A stretch of DNA of 64,000 nucleotides. Source: Byssochlamys sp. IMV 00236 (lineage: Eukaryota > Ascomycota > Eurotiomycetes > Eurotiales > Thermoascaceae). How positions within the stretch are numbered: the stretch's first letter is position 1; each line of letters starts with the position of its first letter. A model generated the notes under the pieces. It ran no database searches. It worked only from the letters and a program-made list of their open reading frames with translations, and was not told where the DNA came from. The position numbers and the translations under genes were made by a program. This document shows positions 41,211 through 53,725 of this stretch, in pieces. The DNA lies in assembly GCA_001931875.2 (NCBI GenBank), contig MSJH02000745.1, positions 62,001 to 126,000 of the forward strand, given 5' to 3'.

Positions 41211-43267
41211 ATGGGCATTCCGCATCTCACACGCCATCTGCTCCCGTACTCAGAGCCAGTCTACGTAGGCGATACCGATCGTACTGCAGAAGATGAGACC
41301 AGATGCCTCAGAAGAGTCGTGATAGATGGACCGAGTCTTGTCCATCATGTCTTTCACCGAATACTATCCTGGAGAGATGCTGATCTCAACCCAGTAGATG
41401 CCCAGCCTACACCTAATGAAGTAAGCAAGGGTGTATTGCTGTACTTGCTCCTTTTAAGACACAAAAACGTCCAGGTGTGAGTACATAACCGGCCTCTCTT
41501 AACTATCTTCTTGGCAATGATGCTGATCTGATAAGAGATCACATCTATTTCGATGGAGCTTTGCCTCTTGAAAAGCGCCAGACACGGCTTTCGCGCATGG
41601 AGAAATCAAGGAAGAAATTGGAAGATTTCTGCTCAACCACCAGAGGCGGATTCCGCGTATCGAGACCATTGTTGCAGAAACGCCCAACGGTGCAACTTCA
41701 TCAAGTCATGTGCAGCCATAAGCCGGTAAAGAGATATATGGGCCTGTCTGAAAATCCATTTATGGTATCAGCGGTGTTCGAGGATCTTAAACACCGATGG
41801 AATTGGCGCAAGATCAAAACCACTGTCGAAGGGACCGGTATTTTTGAGACTCTTGGCGATGGTGATGATGCTGCTGCTCATGATGCAGAATACCCCTGGG
41901 CCGGTATCACCGAAATCGTACCCGGCGAGGCAGATATATACTGCGGTTACGCATCGAGACATGAGGGCTCGGCTGTTTTAAGCAATGATTCTGACCTTTT
42001 GGTTCACGACCTAGGACCCAATGGGTCTGTGGTGTTCTTGGATACGGTCGAATTAACCAACTACGACCTGCACAATCCCCAGAACGGACGTATTACGGCC
42101 ATGGAGCTCCGTCCTACCGTCATTTCACGGAAGCTTGGTATTCCGAGCATTCTAGCACTAGCATACGAGCTGAAAAGTGACCAGCATGTAGGGCTGACTG
42201 AGTTAATACGGCGCTCGAAAGGAAGGGTTGGAGCACTTGCCGATACAGCAGCGTATCTTCGCTTCATGCAGGAGTACGAACCTATCAATCTCGATGTATT
42301 AATTAAAACACCGGGAACCAGCGAGAGCCTGCAATCTCTTGATATCAGAATCGCAGAGCTATACATGCAATACGAACTAGCCGGTTTCCAATCCGGGGAG
42401 GCCCCGCATATGTATCTCTCTATCTTGCATGAGGACCATTCCAGGCGTTGCGCATGGACTGAAGGGAAATATATACGACGTCTAGGATATTCACTTCTGA
42501 ACGCTTCATACCCATCCTCGAAAAGGTTCCCGACGGTAGTCGAATGTGTCCGTCGAGGAAACAGGATATGCTTCGACACAATAGCCCTCCACAGCGAAAT
42601 ACAAATCCAGAACGAACTACAAGACCTCCATGATCGCCTATCTCAAATCGGAGCTCTCTTCAACGAAAACTATACTTCACCTCAATACTGGAAAATGGTA
42701 TCCCTGAACGAGATATATCACCAAAGAAAATCAGATCCCGCCATCCCCCCAAATCGTACTGAACTGGAACGATTCCTCCTTCTCGGCCACACGGGCTCAG
42801 AACTACAATGGAAAGACATCCATATATTCGCCCAGATGCAATCAGTTCTTTACTCTTTGAGAATATTAGCGCAACTACTTCACGTTGCTATGCTTAGAGA
42901 TTATCGGGTCGATGGCCTCCAAACCATACAGAGAATACTCTGTCGTCTTCCACCGCTTCACGAGTTGATATCACTTCGTGAAGTACGATCGGATGAATCT
43001 ACAGTAAAGGATTTTGTTCGTGGATTCTTTGAGCTGCAGGGACAAGCCGATGATAACCAATCGGATAGTGAGTTATCGGAGCCGAGGCCGGCTGAGATCG
43101 AAACTCGTGGTGATATCGAGAATCGTGGTGATAACAACAAAAGAGCCGCAGAGGAATGGACAGAGGTTCGGAGTGTACGGCGAGGACCAAAGGCAGATTC
43201 GCAGATTAGTTGGAAGAAATTATCCAACGGTCGGAATATAAACGTATATGACGTCCTCGGCAGTTGA
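41211..43267 (+). CDS. Asteroid/XPG-domain (FEN-like) nuclease-family protein
   Basis: Member of the asteroid branch of the FEN1/XPG nuclease superfamily. Exons 41211..41476 and 41536..43267; 59-bp intron (GTGAGT donor, AAG acceptor) joining KNVQV to DHIYFDGALPLEKR; 665 residues. N-terminal MGIPHLTRHLLPY matches the conserved start. Acidic metal-ligand positions appear kept: VVIDGPSL (first Asp), YFDGALP (second), PGEADIYC (Glu/Asp pair) and SNDSDLLV (two Asp). The C-terminal ~300 residues are helical and specific to this group, with a charged tail. Human ASTE1 has been reported to cut DNA overhangs; that activity here is inference from the retained residues. Probably nuclear. Confidence 0.82.
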
Positions 43268-43469
43268 CAGTTAATTAATTACTGAGCTCTGGCATCTGGA
43301 CTTCATTTGCGTATGTAATGAATCTCTATGGCAGCTACTCGCTACATGCGTCATGAAGTTTTTATGACTATAGTGAGTATTTTATGAATAATACATACAA
43401 TACAACTAATTTTTATCATTGGCAAGGGTATGTGAACGCAGGACATCAGACTTTTTAGCTCTTGTCCAT
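43268..43469. other. Short convergent 3' region
   Basis: 202 bp between the asteroid-type and utp21 stops. AT-rich; the two 3' UTRs probably overlap. Confidence 0.4.
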
Positions 43470-46400
43470 CTATCGTGCAGATCGCAGGAATCCAACCACT
43501 CCCCTGCAGTAGCTCATCAACGCCGCCAACCTCTTTGCTTCCCGCTGCTCTTCTGATTTCCAAACCGCCAGAGCCTCTCGCAGCATCTCAGCTACCTGAT
43601 GCTCATCGTCTGTCGATGCTGACCAGTCCCCAAGAATATCAGCATGTACCTTCAGGAAGACGGCCATCCAGGCATTGACAAGTTCAAAATCTCTCTTCAT
43701 CCGCAATCGCCCTGTTAATGCTGTAACAAAGTCTACCAGCTCGCATCGGCCACTGCGGATACGCGGATCAAGCGATCGGATCTCCAAGTCTGCCTTTGCT
43801 GGCGGTAAAGCCTTCAGAAACTCGACAAAGGGTTCGAAATTTCCTGATTCCGAGCCAGAACGCAGAAGTGCGTTAAAGCGAGGTCCACCAAGGCCGACCC
43901 CTTGCTCGCTTTGAATCCTGGCGATCCTCGAGCGCTCGGTTGCGGCATCGTTCGAAGAGGGTTTACCAGCCTTGCCATTTTCAGCACCTTCGACTGCTGC
44001 GTTCGTGTCGTCTTTCCCAAGGAGGGACGGAAGGAAAAAGGGTGCCTTTTCCGGTGCCTTGGGAGCCTCTTTCGGCTTATTGCGCTCCTGCAACTTGGTT
44101 AGTCGGAATAGCTACGAGATTTCCCAATAGTACGTACCTTGATAACATCCAAATGCAACAGAGTCTGCCATCTACTCCTGGGGACAACACTAAGTGTCAT
44201 CATTTCTTGACTTAACTGCTCAAAGGATAGGACCGGCCCTTCTCGCTCCTCATCGCCATTATTGTCGTCGAAGGCAGCCTCGATCGTACCCGCACCATTC
44301 TCACCAGATGCTGTAGGAGCTGCAATCTCGGCAATATCATCCTCGTCGATATGTCTGGTCGGTATATGCGCAAATAGGCTTCGATTGCTCCAGAGGTTGA
44401 TGCCTACACCGTCTGCATGAGCGGTAGCTAAGAATTCACCCGTGCTTGAGAAAGACAACGATGTGCATGTGCTAGCCACCCGGAAGGCATCAATTAAATG
44501 GCCGGTGGGCAAATCCCATATCCTGATGATCGAATCCATCGAAGCCGCAACGATCCATCGGCCATCGTTGGAGAAGCAAAAGTCATTGATCTGACCGATG
44601 CATCCCCAGAACTCACGAACAACTTTCATGGTCTCGATGTCCACGACACGAATTGAGAGGTCATCACAGCTGAAGGCTACCAAGTCGCTTGCGTTGCTAT
44701 ATCTTAAACCAACAATAGCTGTCATAGGATGCCAATCCAACTCGTTGATCAAGCGCCCCGAAAGGAGGTCCCAGAACTGCAAAGAGTGTCAATACTTTCC
44801 CCTTATACTGAATAGGATCACAATTACTGTACCTTTACTTTGCCGTCGAGACCGCAGCTCACCACTGTTCGGTTAAGGGAGTCTACCATGATGCCTGTCA
44901 CTTCCTTGGTGTGTTTGCCTTCGCCTGCTGCGAACTTCTTCAAGGAATTCGAGGTCGTAGTTCCAAGCTTCCTCGGATTCGAAATGCGAGCAGGGAAGCT
45001 CTGACGATGCATGCCCGACTGCAAGTTGAACATGTCGATGCTACCGCCCGCCGAACCAACAAGAGCAAAGGTCCCACATGGTGAAATAGCGACACTCTGT
45101 ACAGCAATGTTAGCAAGGGACAGCTGTAAAGGCGTGTAAACCTGGTCTCTTACCTTGACTTCTGTTCCATCACCAGTTTCGAAGGCCCACCGACCGGCCT
45201 TTTTCTTCCCCCAGAACCATGTACGAGCATACTTATCCCCTTTATGGCCGGTCACAATGCTCTCCCATCCAAGAACACTGGAAGCTTCCGCCTCGGTGCC
45301 TCGCGTATTTGACCAAACAGGACCGGAAGCCGCAACTGCCATCCCACCATCACGGTTCAAAGAGCATGCCATGCAAGTGATCTCTGGAGCTTTGAGGTCT
45401 TCTGATTTTACAGAGTCTCCGGACCGGCCACGGGTACCAGCAAGTTTTTTTGCGGTACTCTTGACGTTTCCTTGAGAGAGTTCAGTATTTTGCCCATCCT
45501 TTCGCAGACTGAATCCCCATAAACTATGATCTTTGCTTGCACTTAATAGCCACTTTCCGACTGACTCTGACCCATCAGATGGGGCGGGCAAGAAACTGAG
45601 GGTAGTGACCGCTGCGGAATGGCCGCTTCTTGAATGGAGTAATCGTGGAATCGGTGAGAATGGCGTCTCCTCAAATATCCAAGTCCGCAAAGCGTTATCT
45701 TTGCCTGAAGATACCATAATGGGCTGGCCATCAAGGAACCCGATTCCACTGATTCCAGACTCCTTATCATGGGACGACGTTTCGTGAGCCCCGCGAAGGA
45801 TACCAGTTATCCGACCCCCGAAATTCAGATCCCACATGGTAATATCGCCACTATCCGCTGCAGCCGTTGCCATGACTCCAGACTTTCTGCCATCTTCACC
45901 TGCACCCAAGCCATCGGTTCGGAAAGCGATTGATGTCACTGCGGCAGCTTTTGTAGAACTTGATCGCAATGATAGTACGCTTTGATCCGTCTCCACGTTA
46001 TGAATTGATAGAAAGCCGCTCTTATAAGCAATAGCGATCAATGAGAGGGCTGGCGTCGGCTCCAGCGTGGTAACCGGTCCTGTGTTGGGTGCCGTCGGAA
46101 GGATAGAATAGAGCAATTTTCCGCTGCTCACGTTGTAGATATCCACGCTACCGTCGAACTTGCCCACGAAAATCTTGTTGAGATATGTGGGCATAGTGCA
46201 CATCTTTCCAGTGAAGATCTGCTTTTCAGAGAGCCCTCTGGATTCGGCCGGAGTCAAGGTGGTGTAATGCTCATAGGATACCGACTTCCAGACATGGATA
46301 CTTCTGCCACACCGTCCCACAATCCAGGAACCAAAAACGAGGATCTGCTCAATGGGCTCAACAGGCCCGGGGGGGCTTTGCAACTCCGCTACCTTTTTGC

Positions 46401-46842
46401 CTCGTTTGAATATCCAGACCCCGGCAGGCGATCCAGGTCGCAGGCCTCCCCATGCTGCAAAAACCGCGTCTTTCCAGGCATACGTCGCCGTGATTATGTC
46501 CGGTGTCTGAGGACGAGTGAGGAAGACAAGATTAAGTCCACGGCGTAGGTCGTAGGTCTGCAACGAGCGTCCCACCGAAGTCGTAATCTGGAATGTCGAC
46601 TTTCCCAACCGGACAGCAGTGAATGGGACATCTGTCGGTGATACCAATCCTAGAGTCTAGATGGAGATCAGTTCGAGGATTCTCTCTGTCTTTATCCACG
46701 CACGCTCTGCTTGACTTACTCTGAAAGGAGAAAAGATCTCAGAACCTGGCCGCCGGATCTTTTTCTGTGCATCTTCATCCAGAATCCTTTTTTGTCTTTT
46801 CGCAGAAGGTCCATCGTACCGCTCACCATCGATGGACGGCAT
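43470..46842 (-). CDS. utp21: U3 snoRNP-associated protein Utp21 (WDR36 homolog)
   Basis: WD40-repeat subunit of the UTP-B module of the small-subunit processome, needed for 18S rRNA maturation in the nucleolus. Exons on the minus strand are 46842..46720, 46656..44833, 44776..44138 and 44087..43470, all in phase 0; introns of 63, 56 and 50 bp; 1067 residues. Splicing gives FSPFRTLGLVSPTDVPF, GKVKFWDLLSGRL and LDVIKERNKPKEAPKAP. Two tandem beta-propellers are traceable: for example FVGKFDGSVDIYNVSSGKLL, TGDGTEVKVRDQ, ASMDSIIRIWDLPTGHLID and ATAHADGVGINLW. The Utp21 C-terminal helical domain is intact (FVEFLKALPPAKADLEIRSL, FELVNAWMAVFLKVHADIL). The N-terminus has a basic nuclear-type stretch (SAKRQKRI). 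Identification is firm. Confidence 0.95.
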
Positions 46843-47820
46843 TATTGCGATTTAAGACGAGAGAAATCCAACAATGCACGATAAAAAAAAACAAAACAAA
46901 ATACCACAAAAAAGACCGGCAGAAAATAGCCTCTGGCCTTCTTTGGATCAACGCGCAAAGGTCAGATCTGCGATGAACGACTGTTGTTATGCTGCATGCG
47001 CCGCCTTAACTATTTTTTGCGGACAACTTTTTTTCTTCGGCTCTCTCTCTCTTTTTCCGCCTAACGAATCAGGCAAGCGGGAGAAGCTCTGCAAACAGAG
47101 ATTATTATTGAATTCCACCAAGCTCTCGGCTATGCTTGTTCGAGTATCGCTCAGTGATTTTCCCCGGTACAACCTCGCGCTCACTAACTCATCTCAGATC
47201 GCTAAAATCGGATTCTGGGACCTGCGATGATTCCTGCCAATAGGACGAGATCCAGTTCACCGACCCACTGGGACATGATGTTGCGCAATGGAAGAACTCA
47301 ACCATGAGAGCCACTGTGGCAATCGGAGGTTGAATTGGCAGAGCAGAAAAGCAGTGGACTGAAGTCTGGAAACCACTTTGATGTTGGTCTCCCTCGTTAG
47401 GAGTTCTCATGATAAGATCGCCCCAGCAGTGATCTTCCCCAAGGCGTCTGCTGTCTCCCGTCATCACCGCAGTCGGTCTGGAGTGTTCTATATTGCAGTC
47501 CACTGTGCGTTGTAAGGACTGTAGGTGTGTGTCCAATCTCTCCCTACAGAATTGGCCTTTGACGCAGCAAGTACTGAGACAAGCGATCCAGCAGGACCCT
47601 AAGAAAGGAAAAGAAGATCCTCCTCCAGACGTCTTGCCAACAACACTGCCAACCTTTCTGAGAACAAGAACGCTGCCAATCTCCAGAGCACCCATTCTAA
47701 ACCTTCAACTGCGATCCGCCATCTTGTTTCTGGTCTCATATATTCTCTCTCTGAGCTGTCCCACGGATAAGCAAGCTTTTTGTGCCTCACACCGATCGAT
47801 TGTCTATCGCAAAGAGTGCG
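46843..47820. promoter_or_regulatory. Divergent promoter region, utp21 and vip1
   Basis: 978 bp between starts. An A-rich stretch lies near 46884-46915 next to utp21. A 168-codon minus-strand frame (47189-47695) covers the presumed vip1 leader but is Cys/Ser-rich with no recognisable domain, and its first codons are antisense to leader sequence. No RNA gene is seen. Confidence 0.4.
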
Positions 47821-50800
47821 ATGGATGACGAAGGGAGTGTATCTCCCTTCTCTCAGAGTCATGGGAATGATTTACAGGATTCGATAACCGCCAGTGATTT
47901 TTCGGCCTCGCGCCCGTCTATATTGGCCCCTCATCACCCCGCCCTGGGATCCCAGGTACCCGGAGGTGATCAGCCTTCCGATGTTTTGGCTACCGCCCGT
48001 GCTTCTCGGCCTGCACGTTCGTCGAGCAGGACACCCAGAAGGCTGAGCGGCAGCACAGCTGCTAGTTCCATCAGCGATATAGACCAGCAAGTTCCAATAA
48101 TAGGGAAGATCGGGGTCTGCGCTCTCGATGTCAAGGCTCGTAGCAAGCCAAGTCAGAACATCCTCACCCGTCTCCAATCGAAAGGGGACTTTGAAGTGAT
48201 TGTCTTTGGAGATAAGGTCATTCTTGACGAGGCCGTGGAGAATTGGCCCGTTTGTGACTTCTTGATTGCATTTTTCTCTGATGGATTTCCTTTGGACAAG
48301 GCGATTGCCTATGCGAAACTGCGGAGACCATTCTGCATCAACGATCTGCCTATGCAGAAAGTCTTGTGGGATCGCCGATTATGCCTGAAGATCTTGGATC
48401 AGATGGGGGTTCCGACCCCCAAGAGAATTGAAGTCAATCGTGACGGCGGGCCGACGCTTGAGTCTCCAGAACTTGCTCAGCACGTCTATAGGCTTGCAGG
48501 GGTTCGGCTCGAGGGCCCAGAAGACGGGACAGGAGGCGGGGCTGCGAAGTCTCAAGATGTGTCCTTGTCTGAAGATGGAGAAACACTCATTGTCGATGGC
48601 AAGACCTTTCGCAAACCTTTCGTCGAGAAGCCAGTCAGTGGAGAGGACCACAATATTCACATATATTTCCCCAACGATCAGCAATACGGCGGTGGTGGCA
48701 GGAGACTGTTCCGCAAAGTTGGCAATAAAAGTTCTGAATATGACCCCGACCTTGTCGTCCCGAGGTCTATCACGGACAAGACTTCCAGCTATCTTTATGA
48801 GCAGTTCTTGAGGGTCGACAATGCCGAAGATGTCAAGGCTTACACAGTAGGCCCGGACTTTTGCCATGCAGAGACACGCAAGTCCCCTGTTGTGGACGGT
48901 CTAGTCCGTCGGAATACCCATGGCAAGGAATTAAGATACATCACTAAACTCACCAAGGAAGAAGCTGCCATGGCTTCAAAAATCTCCAACGGCTTCGGTC
49001 AGCGAATCTGTGGGTTTGACCTCCTGCGTGTGGGCGAAAGGAGCTACGTTATTGATGTCAACGGATGGAGCTTCGTCAAAGACAACAATGACTACTACGA
49101 CAAATGCGCAAAGATACTGAGAGAAATGTTCATAAATGAAAAGCGTAGGCGTGAAGGGTTGCTGGAACAAGGGGAACAACCGTCACCTGAGTTTGGCCAT
49201 GGCCATTCCAGAAGAAGCACTGCAAGCTCCCACAGAAATACTTTGAAAACTTTGCTCAAGTCACCGAGTGTGTCCAGGCTTCATGGGTCTCACCATGGTC
49301 ACAAACCACATGGAAATATTCCTTCAGATGTCATAGGCGCCCCGGTGTCATCCTCGGTTCATGACAGTAGGGACGTCTCTCAGAATCAAACCCCGAACTA
49401 CAGTGGAGATGATTCCCAAACTTCTCGAGACATACATGATATTACGAATCTGTCGCCCGAGTGTGCTACACCGGAGCCTGAACCCGAGATACCTGCTCCC
49501 CCGCCTCCTGCTTCCAAGCATTCGTGGAAATTGAAGGGAATGGTAGCCGTGATTCGACATGCAGACCGTACGCCGAAGCAAAAGTTCAAGTTTACATTCC
49601 ATAGCCAACCATTTGTTGATCTGCTGAAGGGACATCAAGAGGAGGTCGTCATCAAAGGCGAGGCCGCACTCGCCAGTGTCTCCAAGGCTGTCAGAGTCGC
49701 GATGGAACAAGGACTAGAAGACCCGGATAAGCTGAAGCTGCTTCGGACTTCACTTGAGAGAAAAGGAGGCTGGCCCGGAACCAAAGTCCAGATCAAACCG
49801 ATGTTCCGTAAAAGGAAGCCCGAAGAATTGCGTGAGGGTCCTGCCCCAACCGAGCAAAACCACCTTACCGCCCAAACGCCTGAAGAGCCTACCTCACCTG
49901 TTTCAGACGACAAGAGGGAGAGTAGACTGAATCGCTCGGAATCACGAAGCGATTCCATCTCTGGAACAACGTTCTCCAGGTTCTCTGCTGCAGAGAACGA
50001 CCTGGTATTAGACAAATTGCAACTTGTCATCAAATGGGGAGGAGAGCCCACTCATGCAGCTCGCTATCAGGCACAGGATCTAGGCTTGAATATGAGGGAC
50101 GATCTAAAATTAATGAACAAGGAGGCATTGAATGATGTTCGAATTTTCACTAGTTCAGAACGAAGGGTCAGCACCAGCGGTAAGTCCAGTCCCTTAGACT
50201 ATTTTTTCCTCTTTTATACTATACATGTGCTGATTTCAAGTAGCTCAAATATGGGCATCTGCATTTCTGGATAGGAAAGAGCTTCCTGAAGATTTTATAC
50301 AAGTGCGAAAGGATCTCTTGGATGATTCCAATGCCGCAAAAGATGTCATGGACAGAGTCAAAAAGAAGTTGAAAATACTTCTACGAGAAGGCTCGGCTCC
50401 TTCGCAGTTCACGTGGCCGAAAGAGAATATCCCAGAGCCCTCCGTCGTCCTAGCTACGGTCGTCGAGCTCATGAAGTTCCATCGAAGCGTTATGCGATAC
50501 AATTTCCGAAAGATCGATGAATCCGCGCGCTCATTGAACGCGTCCAGAGACGACGAGAGCGCATCAGCATACCAGTCTAAATCTGATAATCCCGCCGTGG
50601 CCGCGATTCAGGGTCGTTGGTGCGCGGGAGAAGACGCGGATCTCTTCAGAGAAAGATGGGAGAAGCTGTTTGCTGAATTCTGTGATACAGAGAAGGTTGA
50701 CCCTAGTAAGCTCTCTGAACTATATGACAGCATGAAATTCGACGCTCTGCACAATAGGCAGTTCCTTGAGTGGGTTTTCATGCCTCCGGACAATCTCAGC

Positions 50801-51718
50801 GGTGAAGACGGCGATGTCTCGCCGAAAGCAAACGAGTCTACAGGCGACCTCAACGGAGACAACAAGTCTGAACGCACGGCTTCGCTGGCTTCTCATGATA
50901 GAAGCGAGGAGAAGTCTGACGGTCATTCCTTTGCGCATCTCATAGGTTTGAGGAAGAGAGCAATGGCGTTAGATTCGATATCCGCCGTTGGGGCTATTGA
51001 GGATTCCTACGACCACTACTTCAAACTCTATACCGGTTCTGGTGCCACGAGAGCCAAGATGGATGAGCGCTTGTCTAAACTGAGAGAGCTGTACAAGTTG
51101 GCAAAGGTGCTCTTCGACTACGTCACTCCACAGGAGTATGGTATCAAAGATAGCGAGAAGCTCGAGATCGGCCTTCTTACATCCTTGCCTCTCCTTCAGG
51201 AAATTGTCAGGGACTTGGAAGAAGTTCAGGCTTCTCCAGAAGCCAAGTCCTTTTTCTACTTCACGAAGGAGTCGCATATCTACACTCTCCTGAATTGCAT
51301 TTTGGAAGGCGGGATACAGACTAAGATCGCAAGGAGTGCGATACCGGAGCTCGACTACCTCTCGCAGATATGTTTCGAACTGTACGAGGCCAAAGATAGC
51401 GAGTCTGAGACGTATTCGTACTCAATTCGCATCTCGATCAGCCCCGGATGCCACACCTTCGATCCTCTAGATGTGCAGCTTGATTCGAGACACGCAATCG
51501 GCTGCGCACCGAGAAGGAGTCTGACCGCTCATCAGGATTGGAAAGAAGTTATCGAGACGCTGAAAGCCAAATTCAATACGTAAGGAAATCCGACTCTCCT
51601 GCTACGACACTTGCTGACTGTTGCCTCCAGTGTAAAACTTCCAAAGACGTTCATCGCCGTGAACTTGAGTGATAAGCATGCGCCCAAACCAGACGAGAAA
51701 TCAGGCCTTTCCGGATAA
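47821..51718 (+). CDS. vip1: Inositol hexakisphosphate / diphosphoinositol-pentakisphosphate kinase (Vip1/PPIP5K)
   Basis: Bifunctional inositol-pyrophosphate enzyme (yeast Vip1, S. pombe Asp1): an N-terminal kinase makes 1-PP inositol phosphates and a phosphatase-like domain removes them; in fungi it affects microtubules, polarity and phosphate signalling. Exons 47821..50179, 50244..51579 and 51631..51718; introns of 64 and 51 bp; 1260 residues. The kinase starts near residue 97 ([18 protein letters not shown]) and has ATP-grasp features [15 protein letters not shown] and [20 protein letters not shown] disordered linker (about 455-560) leads to the phosphatase signature [15 protein letters not shown] (about 575). 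SSERRV and ESHIYTLLN (about 1130) are the later catalytic blocks. The first ~95 residues are Ser-rich. Start 47821 is the first in-frame ATG. Confidence 0.94.
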
Positions 51719-52321
51719 GTCTCCGTCATGTTTGGGCATTCTGCTCTATTGGATAGGCCCATCCGCAGAGCTGGATGGCTAATTGCACCTGCTGTCCCCG
51801 GTAGATGTCTATGATAGTGATCTACATATACATAGAAAGCCAATTGTAAATATATCATAATCAAGGAATTGATATCAAGCTCCCTTCAGTTAGAGGTAGA
51901 GCAAGTCCTATAGTTAGGTTAGGTTACAATTCGAATGGGTCCTGGTTCTCCTAGTGGCTTATCACGCAATCAAGATGCTCCCTGAGCAACGTTGTACATA
52001 GTTGTAGTTGTTCAGCTGCCTGGCTGGTATTTGGCTTCGGGGACTCAGCCCCTCTCCGATTCCGACCCCACCATGTAATCAGGCCGCCGATAAGCCTCAG
52101 TAATCAACAATGGCACATCATATACGTTTGAATATCTCACTGTAAAGACAGTCTTTTCGACTAAAGAGAAAAAGAATCATATTTAAGCCTGTCAGGTCTA
52201 AGAATCGAAATCGCCCTGGTAAGTATGCTATGGGGGTCTTAACCGTCATGATCCCGCCTTGAAACGCCCAGTGTCCCCCGAGAAATAATTCCTAAACTGA
52301 TATGGTTCTTTTGTATAATAG
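51719..52321. promoter_or_regulatory. Intergenic region with candidate 5' UTR intron of the lipid-kinase-like gene
   Basis: 603 bp in tandem orientation. TGTAAATA (51845-51852) behind vip1 fits a Pumilio/Puf3-type site. A candidate intron 52219-52321 (donor GTAAGTATG, acceptor AATAG) ends directly before the next ATG. No other gene is seen. Confidence 0.5.
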
Positions 52322-53725
52322 ATGCCGCCGGTGCCAGGCCCTGTCGAAGGAGAAGATGTTGGCTTGGACGTGTTGACAGACGGCTTTCAATACCGGGATC
52401 AGAAAACCCAGTCAACAGTCGCAGTCAAGGACAACCAAATCGTCTCTATCTTGCCGAGCCAGGACAAGGCTAAACCAGGCTACACGATCTTGTTCGTCAA
52501 CAAGCGTGTCGAGACTGGAGAATCGGGTTCACAGAAGGAATTCCCATACCTATCATCTATTTTCGCAAAGAATTTGCCTGCAGAAGTGCTATCACGACAC
52601 CTCTACTCGGGTCCGCCAGCCCACCTCGAGGCAAGCTTACATGTGATAGTATCTACCGGTTCCGGTACAGGCAAAGGGAAGACTTTCTTCGAGGATCTCT
52701 TGCGCCCATTCTTGACCTATATCGACAAAACTGATTATCAATTGCACGAGACAACGTCTGACCAGCATATCATTGATCTGGCGCGCTCTGTCCTTCTGCC
52801 GAGGGCCAAAGAGGGTATCTCACAGACAATTCTACTCCTATCCGGGGATGGAGGACTGCTTGATATTATCCAGGTATTCTTCGATGAGTTCGAGGGGGAG
52901 AACCTACCCGCGGTCCCAAGCATTTGTCTAATCCCCACGGGCACTGGGAATGCAATGGCAAATTCTATTGGACTATTCTCTGATTCAACGTTCGGATTGA
53001 CAAATATCATACGAGGCACAGCTGTGCCCTTGCCGACCTTTAAAGCGACATTCTCCCCCGATGCGGAGTATATTACGGACGAAGGACGGCAGCGCAGCAG
53101 AATCAACCCATATACCAAAACCGGATCCCCATATCCTCAAATCCACGGCGCTGTTGTCGCTAGCTGGGGTGTGCATGCAGCCATAGTTGCGGACAGTGAC
53201 ACGGCAGAATACCGCAAATACGGCGTGGACAGGTTCAAAATGGCAGCCAAAGAATGCTTATACCCTTCTGACGGTTCAGGGCCACATGTGTATCGAGGCA
53301 CGATCGATCTCACCCACACGCATGGTCCTGATGGAACGGAACACGTTCAGAAGCTAGATGGTACTGAGCACATGTATGTCTTGGCGACCATGGTATCGGA
53401 GCTAGAGCAAGGATTCACGATTTCGCCTTCGTCGAAGCCGCTTGATGGTCGTTTAAGGCTTGTCCATTTCGGCCCTCAACCACCGGAGACCGCAATGCAC
53501 CTCATGACATTGGCATACCAAAATGGAAAGCACGTAAATGAGGATCCAGTGACATATGAGGAGTTTGACAAAATGAAGATCACATTCGATGAGGAGCTTG
53601 ACAAGTGGAGGCGCATTTGCATCGACGGGAAAATTGTGGTAGTAGAGAAAGATGGCTGGGTAGAAATCGAAAGAGAGAATCGGATACTCATGAATATCGT
53701 TACTGATGTATCTCGAAAGTTATAA
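52322..53725 (+). CDS. Diacylglycerol/sphingoid-base kinase-like protein (DAGK catalytic domain)
   Basis: Contains the DAGK_cat fold shared by diacylglycerol, ceramide and sphingoid long-chain-base kinases (Lcb4/5 type). The coding part is a single exon of 467 residues starting at the first ATG; the upstream AATAG suggests the leader is spliced directly onto it. ATP-binding motifs are LLLSGDGGLLDIIQVFFD (about 173, the usual GGDGT being SGDGG) and CLIPTGTGNAMANSIG (about 203). WGVHAAIVADSDTAEYRKYG (about 285) fits the second domain. There are no membrane segments or Cys-rich C1 domain, unlike classical DAG kinases. Lipid phosphorylation is likely; the substrate is open. The altered glycine motif makes activity slightly less certain. 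Confidence 0.8.
   Translation: MPPVPGPVEGEDVGLDVLTDGFQYRDQKTQSTVAVKDNQIVSILPSQDKAKPGYTILFVNKRVETGESGSQKEFPYLSSIFAKNLPAEVLSRHLYSGPPAHLEASLHVIVSTGSGTGKGKTFFEDLLRPFLTYIDKTDYQLHETTSDQHIIDLARSVLLPRAKEGISQTILLLSGDGGLLDIIQVFFDEFEGENLPAVPSICLIPTGTGNAMANSIGLFSDSTFGLTNIIRGTAVPLPTFKATFSPDAEYITDEGRQRSRINPYTKTGSPYPQIHGAVVASWGVHAAIVADSDTAEYRKYGVDRFKMAAKECLYPSDGSGPHVYRGTIDLTHTHGPDGTEHVQKLDGTEHMYVLATMVSELEQGFTISPSSKPLDGRLRLVHFGPQPPETAMHLMTLAYQNGKHVNEDPVTYEEFDKMKITFDEELDKWRRICIDGKIVVVEKDGWVEIERENRILMNIVTDVSRKL

Noticed and set aside
47189..47695. 168-codon minus-strand frame before vip1
   Set aside because: No recognisable domain, lies antisense to the presumed vip1 leader, and has no supporting intron or start context.
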